Origin: Onthophagus taurus
Taxonomy: Eukaryota; Arthropoda; Insecta; Coleoptera; Scarabaeidae
DNA length: 64,000 nucleotides
NCBI RefSeq assembly: GCF_036711975.1
Contig: NC_091973.1
Location: forward strand, 10,354,001-10,418,000
Direction: 5' to 3'
The translations under genes and the position numbers were made by a program. Below, piece after piece: positions 60,401-64,000 of the stretch (its first letter is position 1; the number at the start of each line of letters is the position of its first letter). The notes beneath the pieces are model-generated. The model had not been told where the DNA came from, made no database searches, and saw only the letters and a list, made by a program, of their open reading frames with translations.

Positions 60401-63400
60401 TGATATTATGACGTTATACGACGTTCTTAGCAATGTTTGAACTTTCTATCACTTTTGGTTCCGGTAATTCTGTTGACCATATATTTGATATTCAGGCGCC
60501 AAATGACATCTTGGAGCATGTTGGAGATAAAAAACAAAATGTGCCCAAAACGTGATATTATGACGTTATACGACGTTCTGAGCCATGTTTGAACTTTCTA
60601 TCACTTTTGGTTCCGGTAATTCTGTTGACCATATTTGTGATATTCAGGCGTCAAATGACATCTTGGAGCATGTTGGAGATAAAAAACAAAATGTGCCCAA
60701 AACGTGATATTATGACGTTATACGACGTTCTGAGCCATGTTTGAACTTTCTATCACTTTTGGTTCCGGTAATTCTGTTGACCATACTTGTGATATTCAGG
60801 CGTCAAATGACATCTAGGAGCAAGTTGGAGATAAAAAACAAAATGTGCCCAAAACGTGATATTATGACGTTATACGCCGTTTTGAGCCATGTTTGAACTT
60901 TCTATCACTTTTGGTTCCGATAATTCTGCTGACCATATTTGTGATATTCAGGCGCCAAATGACATCTTGGAGCATGTTGGAGATAAAAAACAAAATGTGC
61001 TCAAAACGTGATATTATGACGTTATACGCCGTTTTGAGCCAGGTTTGAACTCTCTATCACTTTTGGTTCCGGTAATTCTGTCGACCATATTTGTGATATT
61101 CAGGCGTCAAATGACAACTTGGAGCATGTTGGAGATAAAAAACAAAATGTGCCCAAAACGTGATATTATGACGTTATACGCCGTTTTGAGCCATGTTTGA
61201 ACTCTCTATCACTTTTGGTTCCGATAGTTCTGCTGACCATATTTGTGATATTCAGACGCCAAATGACATCTTGGAGCAAGTTGGAGATAAAAAACAAAAT
61301 GTGCCCAAAACGTGTTATTATGACGTTATACGCCGTTCTGAGCCATATTTGAACTTTCTATCACTTTTGGTTCCGATAATTCTGCTGACCATATTTGTGA
61401 TATTCAGACGCCAAATGACATCTTGGAGCATTTTGGAGATAAAAAACAAAATGTGCCCAAAACGTGATATTATGACGTTATACGACGTTCTGAGCCATGT
61501 TTGAACTTTCTATCACTTTCGGTTCCGATAATTCTGTTGACCATATTTGTGATATTCAGGCGCCAAATGACATCTTGGAGCATGTTGGAGATAAAAAACA
61601 AAATGTGCCCAAAACGTGATATTATGACGTTATACGCCGTTCTGAGCCATGTTTGAACTTTCTATCACTTTTGGTTCCGGTAATTCTGTTGACCATATAT
61701 TTGATATTCAGGCGTCAAATGACATCTTGGAGCATGTTGGAGATAAAAAACAAAATGTGCCCAAAACGTGATATTATGACGTTATACGCCGTTTTGAGCC
61801 ATGTTTGAACTTTCTATCACTTTCGGTTCCGATAATTCTGCTGACCATATTTGTGATATTCAGGCGCCAAATGACATCTTGGAGCATGTTGGAGATAAAA
61901 AACAAAATGTGCCGAAAACGTGATATTATGACGTTATACGACGTTCTTAGCAATGTTTGAACTTTCTATCACTTTTGGTTCCGGTAATTCTGTTGACCAT
62001 ATATTTGATATTCAGGCGCCAAATGACATCTTGGAGCATGTTGGAGATAAAAAACAAAATGTGCCCAAAACGTGATATTATGACGTTATACGACGTTCTG
62101 AGCCATGTTTGAACTTTCTATCACTTTCGGTTCCGATAATTCTGTTGACCATATTTGTGATATTCAGGCGCCAAATGACATCTTGGAGCATGTTGGAGAT
62201 AAAAAACAAAATGTGCCCAAAACGTGATATTATGACGTTATACGCCGTTCTGAGCCATGTTTGAACTTTCTATCACTTTTGGTTCCGGTAATTCTGTTGA
62301 CCATATATTTGATATTCAGGCGTCAAATGACATCTTGGAGCATGTTGGAGATAAAAAACAAAATGTGCCCAAAACGTGATATTATGACGTTATACGACGT
62401 TCTGAGCCATGTTTGAACTTTCTATCACTTTTGGTTCCGGTAATTCTGTTGACCATACTTGTGATATTCAGGCGTCAAATGACATCTAGGAGCAAGTTGG
62501 AGATAAAAAACAAAATGTGCCCAAAACGTGATATTATGACGTTATACGCCGTTTTGAGCCATGTTTGAACTTTCTATCACTTTTGGTTCCGATAATTCTG
62601 CTGACCATATTTGTGATATTCAGGCGCCAAATGACATCTTGGAGCATGTTGGAGATAAAAAACAAAATGTGCTCAAAACGTGATATTATGACGTTATACG
62701 CCGTTTTGAGCCAGGTTTGAACTCTCTATCACTTTTGGTTCCGGTAATTCTGTCGACCATATTTGTGATATTCAGGCGTCAAATGACAACTTGGAGCATG
62801 TTGGAGATAAAAAACAAAATGTGCCCAAAACGTGATATTATGACGTTATACGCCGTTTTGAGCCATGTTTGAACTCTCTATCACTTTTGGTTCCGATAGT
62901 TCTGCTGACCATATTTGTGATATTCAGACGCCAAATGACATCTTGGAGCAAGTTGGAGATAAAAAACAAAATGTGCCCAAAACGTGTTATTATGACGTTA
63001 TACGCCGTTCTGAGCCATATTTGAACTTTCTATCACTTTTGGTTCCGATAATTCTGCTGACCATATTTGTGATATTCAGACGCCAAATGACATCTTGGAG
63101 CATGTTGGAGATAAAAAACAAAATGTGCCCAAAACGTGATATTATGACGTTATACGACGTTCTGAGCCATGTTTGAACTTTCTATCACTTTCGGTTCCGA
63201 TAATTCTGTTGACCATATTTGTGATATTCAGGCGCCAAATGACATCTTGGAGCATGTTGGAGATAAAAAACAAAATGTGCCCAAAACCTGATATTATGAC
63301 GTTATACGCCGTTCTGAGCCATGTTTGAACTTTCTATCACTTTTGGTTCCGGTAATTCTGTTGACCATATATTTGATATTCAGGCGTCAAATGACATCTT

Positions 63401-64000
63401 GGAGCATGTTGGAGATAAAAAACAAAATGTGCCCAAAACGTGATATTATGACGTTATACGCCGTTTTGAGCCATGTTTGAACTTTCTATCACTTTCGGTT
63501 CCGATAATTCTGTTGACCATATTTGTGATATTCAGGCGCCAAATGACATCTTGGAGCATGTTGGAGATAAAAAACAAAATGTGCCCAAAACGTGATATTA
63601 TGACGTTATACGCCGTTCTGAGCCATGTTTGAACTTTCTATCACTTTTGGTTCCGATAATTCTGCTGACCATATTTGTGATATTCAGGCGCCAAATGACA
63701 TCTTGGAGCATGTTGGAGATAAAAAACAAAATGTGCCCAAAACGTGATATTATGACGTTATACGACGTTCTTAGCAATGTTTGAACTTTCTATCACTTTT
63801 GGTTCCGGTAATTCTGTTGACCATATATTTGATATTCAGGCGCCAAATGACATCTTGGAGCATGTTGGAGATAAAAAACAAAATGTGTCCAAAACGTGAT
63901 ATTATGACGTTATACGACGTTCTGAGCCATGTTTGAACTTTCTATCACTTTTGGTTCCGGTAATTCTGTTGACCATATTTGTGATATTCAGGCGTCAAAT
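57474..64000. repeat. 152-bp satellite array, second block (continues beyond window)
   Basis: At least 43 monomers of the same satellite as 4974-39435, in the same orientation relative to the element. The first part follows the same variant order as the array after copy 1, but with two monomers fewer by the marker pair 7325/59521 (offset 52,196 instead of 52,500). No gene is supported here. Confidence 0.96.
59521..64000. repeat. Higher-order repeat, about 11 monomers (1,672 bp)
   Basis: A distinctive dimer (GATAGTTCTG monomer followed by a GTGTTATT monomer and GAGCCATATTTG) recurs at 59521, 61193 and 62865, exactly 1,672 bp or 11 x 152 apart. Other markers such as CTTAGCAATG show 10- to 12-monomer spacing, so the periods are not perfectly uniform. 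Confidence 0.8.

Noticed and set aside
7325..63176. Over twenty near-identical 103-codon open frames (MFELSITFG...) within the satellite
   Set aside because: They span two 152-bp monomers in two different frames (152 is not divisible by 3). They exist only where one substitution, GTGATATT to GTGTTATT, removes a stop. They start and end at the same satellite positions and look like by-products of the repeat.
1..64000. tRNA, rRNA or other structured RNA genes
   Set aside because: I looked for cloverleaf and rRNA-like sequence by eye and saw none; a covariance search would be needed to be certain.

Overview
This is eukaryotic, AT-rich DNA with short spliceosomal introns (55-60 nt), TATA boxes and AATAAA signals. 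The gene types are those of the arthropod, most likely insect, branch of Polinton/Maverick elements: large virus-like DNA transposons that carry a protein-primed DNA polymerase, a retroviral-type integrase and a full capsid set. The species cannot be named from the sequence.

Layout. (1) 1-4973: right end of one Polinton (integrase C-terminus, polymerase on the minus strand, right terminal inverted repeat). (2) 4974-39435: about 34.5 kb of an uninterrupted 152-bp tandem satellite, about 227 monomers, with higher-order repeats. (3) 39436-57473: a complete 18,038-bp Polinton bounded by 446-bp terminal inverted repeats. (4) 57474-64000: the same satellite again, running out of the window. Base n of the first element matches base n+52500 of the second almost perfectly (I saw two substitutions in 4,973 bp). 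The satellite flanking both right ends also matches. The window therefore looks like one period, slightly exceeded, of a giant composite repeat: Polinton plus about 35 kb of satellite.

Inside the complete element, left to right: a small gene of unknown function (39939); an unknown 299-aa gene whose start codon appears to be built by splicing (40966-41920); a 74-aa ORF; a phospholipase-A2-domain capsid-associated protein (42264) followed in the -1 frame by an adenain-like cysteine protease; a penton-like minor capsid protein with a frame break (43576-44318); a small basic protein; the intact double-jelly-roll major capsid protein (44507); a paralogue of the first gene (45963); an unknown 111-aa gene; an accessory block with a duplicated intron-exon unit and two unrecognised genes (46944-49085); the FtsK/HerA-type packaging ATPase (49729); an unknown 386-aa protein; a 135-aa protein; the chromodomain integrase (52108); and, convergent on the minus strand, the polymerase (53198-57029).

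How they work together, from family knowledge: the polymerase copies the linear genome, the integrase inserts it, and the major and minor capsid proteins, protease and ATPase would make and fill a particle. The PLA2 domain suggests an entry step. The polymerase carries a one-base frame break just before its catalytic motif C, identical in both copies, so this lineage is probably not autonomous. The two other frame changes, in protease and penton, both lie at an AAAAAAC run and both go to the -1 frame. They could be programmed slippage, real mutation or homopolymer sequencing error.

Most notable points: the Polinton/satellite composite repeat, mismatched target flanks, a candidate -1 frameshift joining the PLA2 protein to the protease, a splice-created start codon, and terminal repeats dense in FTZ-F1/ERR-type nuclear-receptor motifs.
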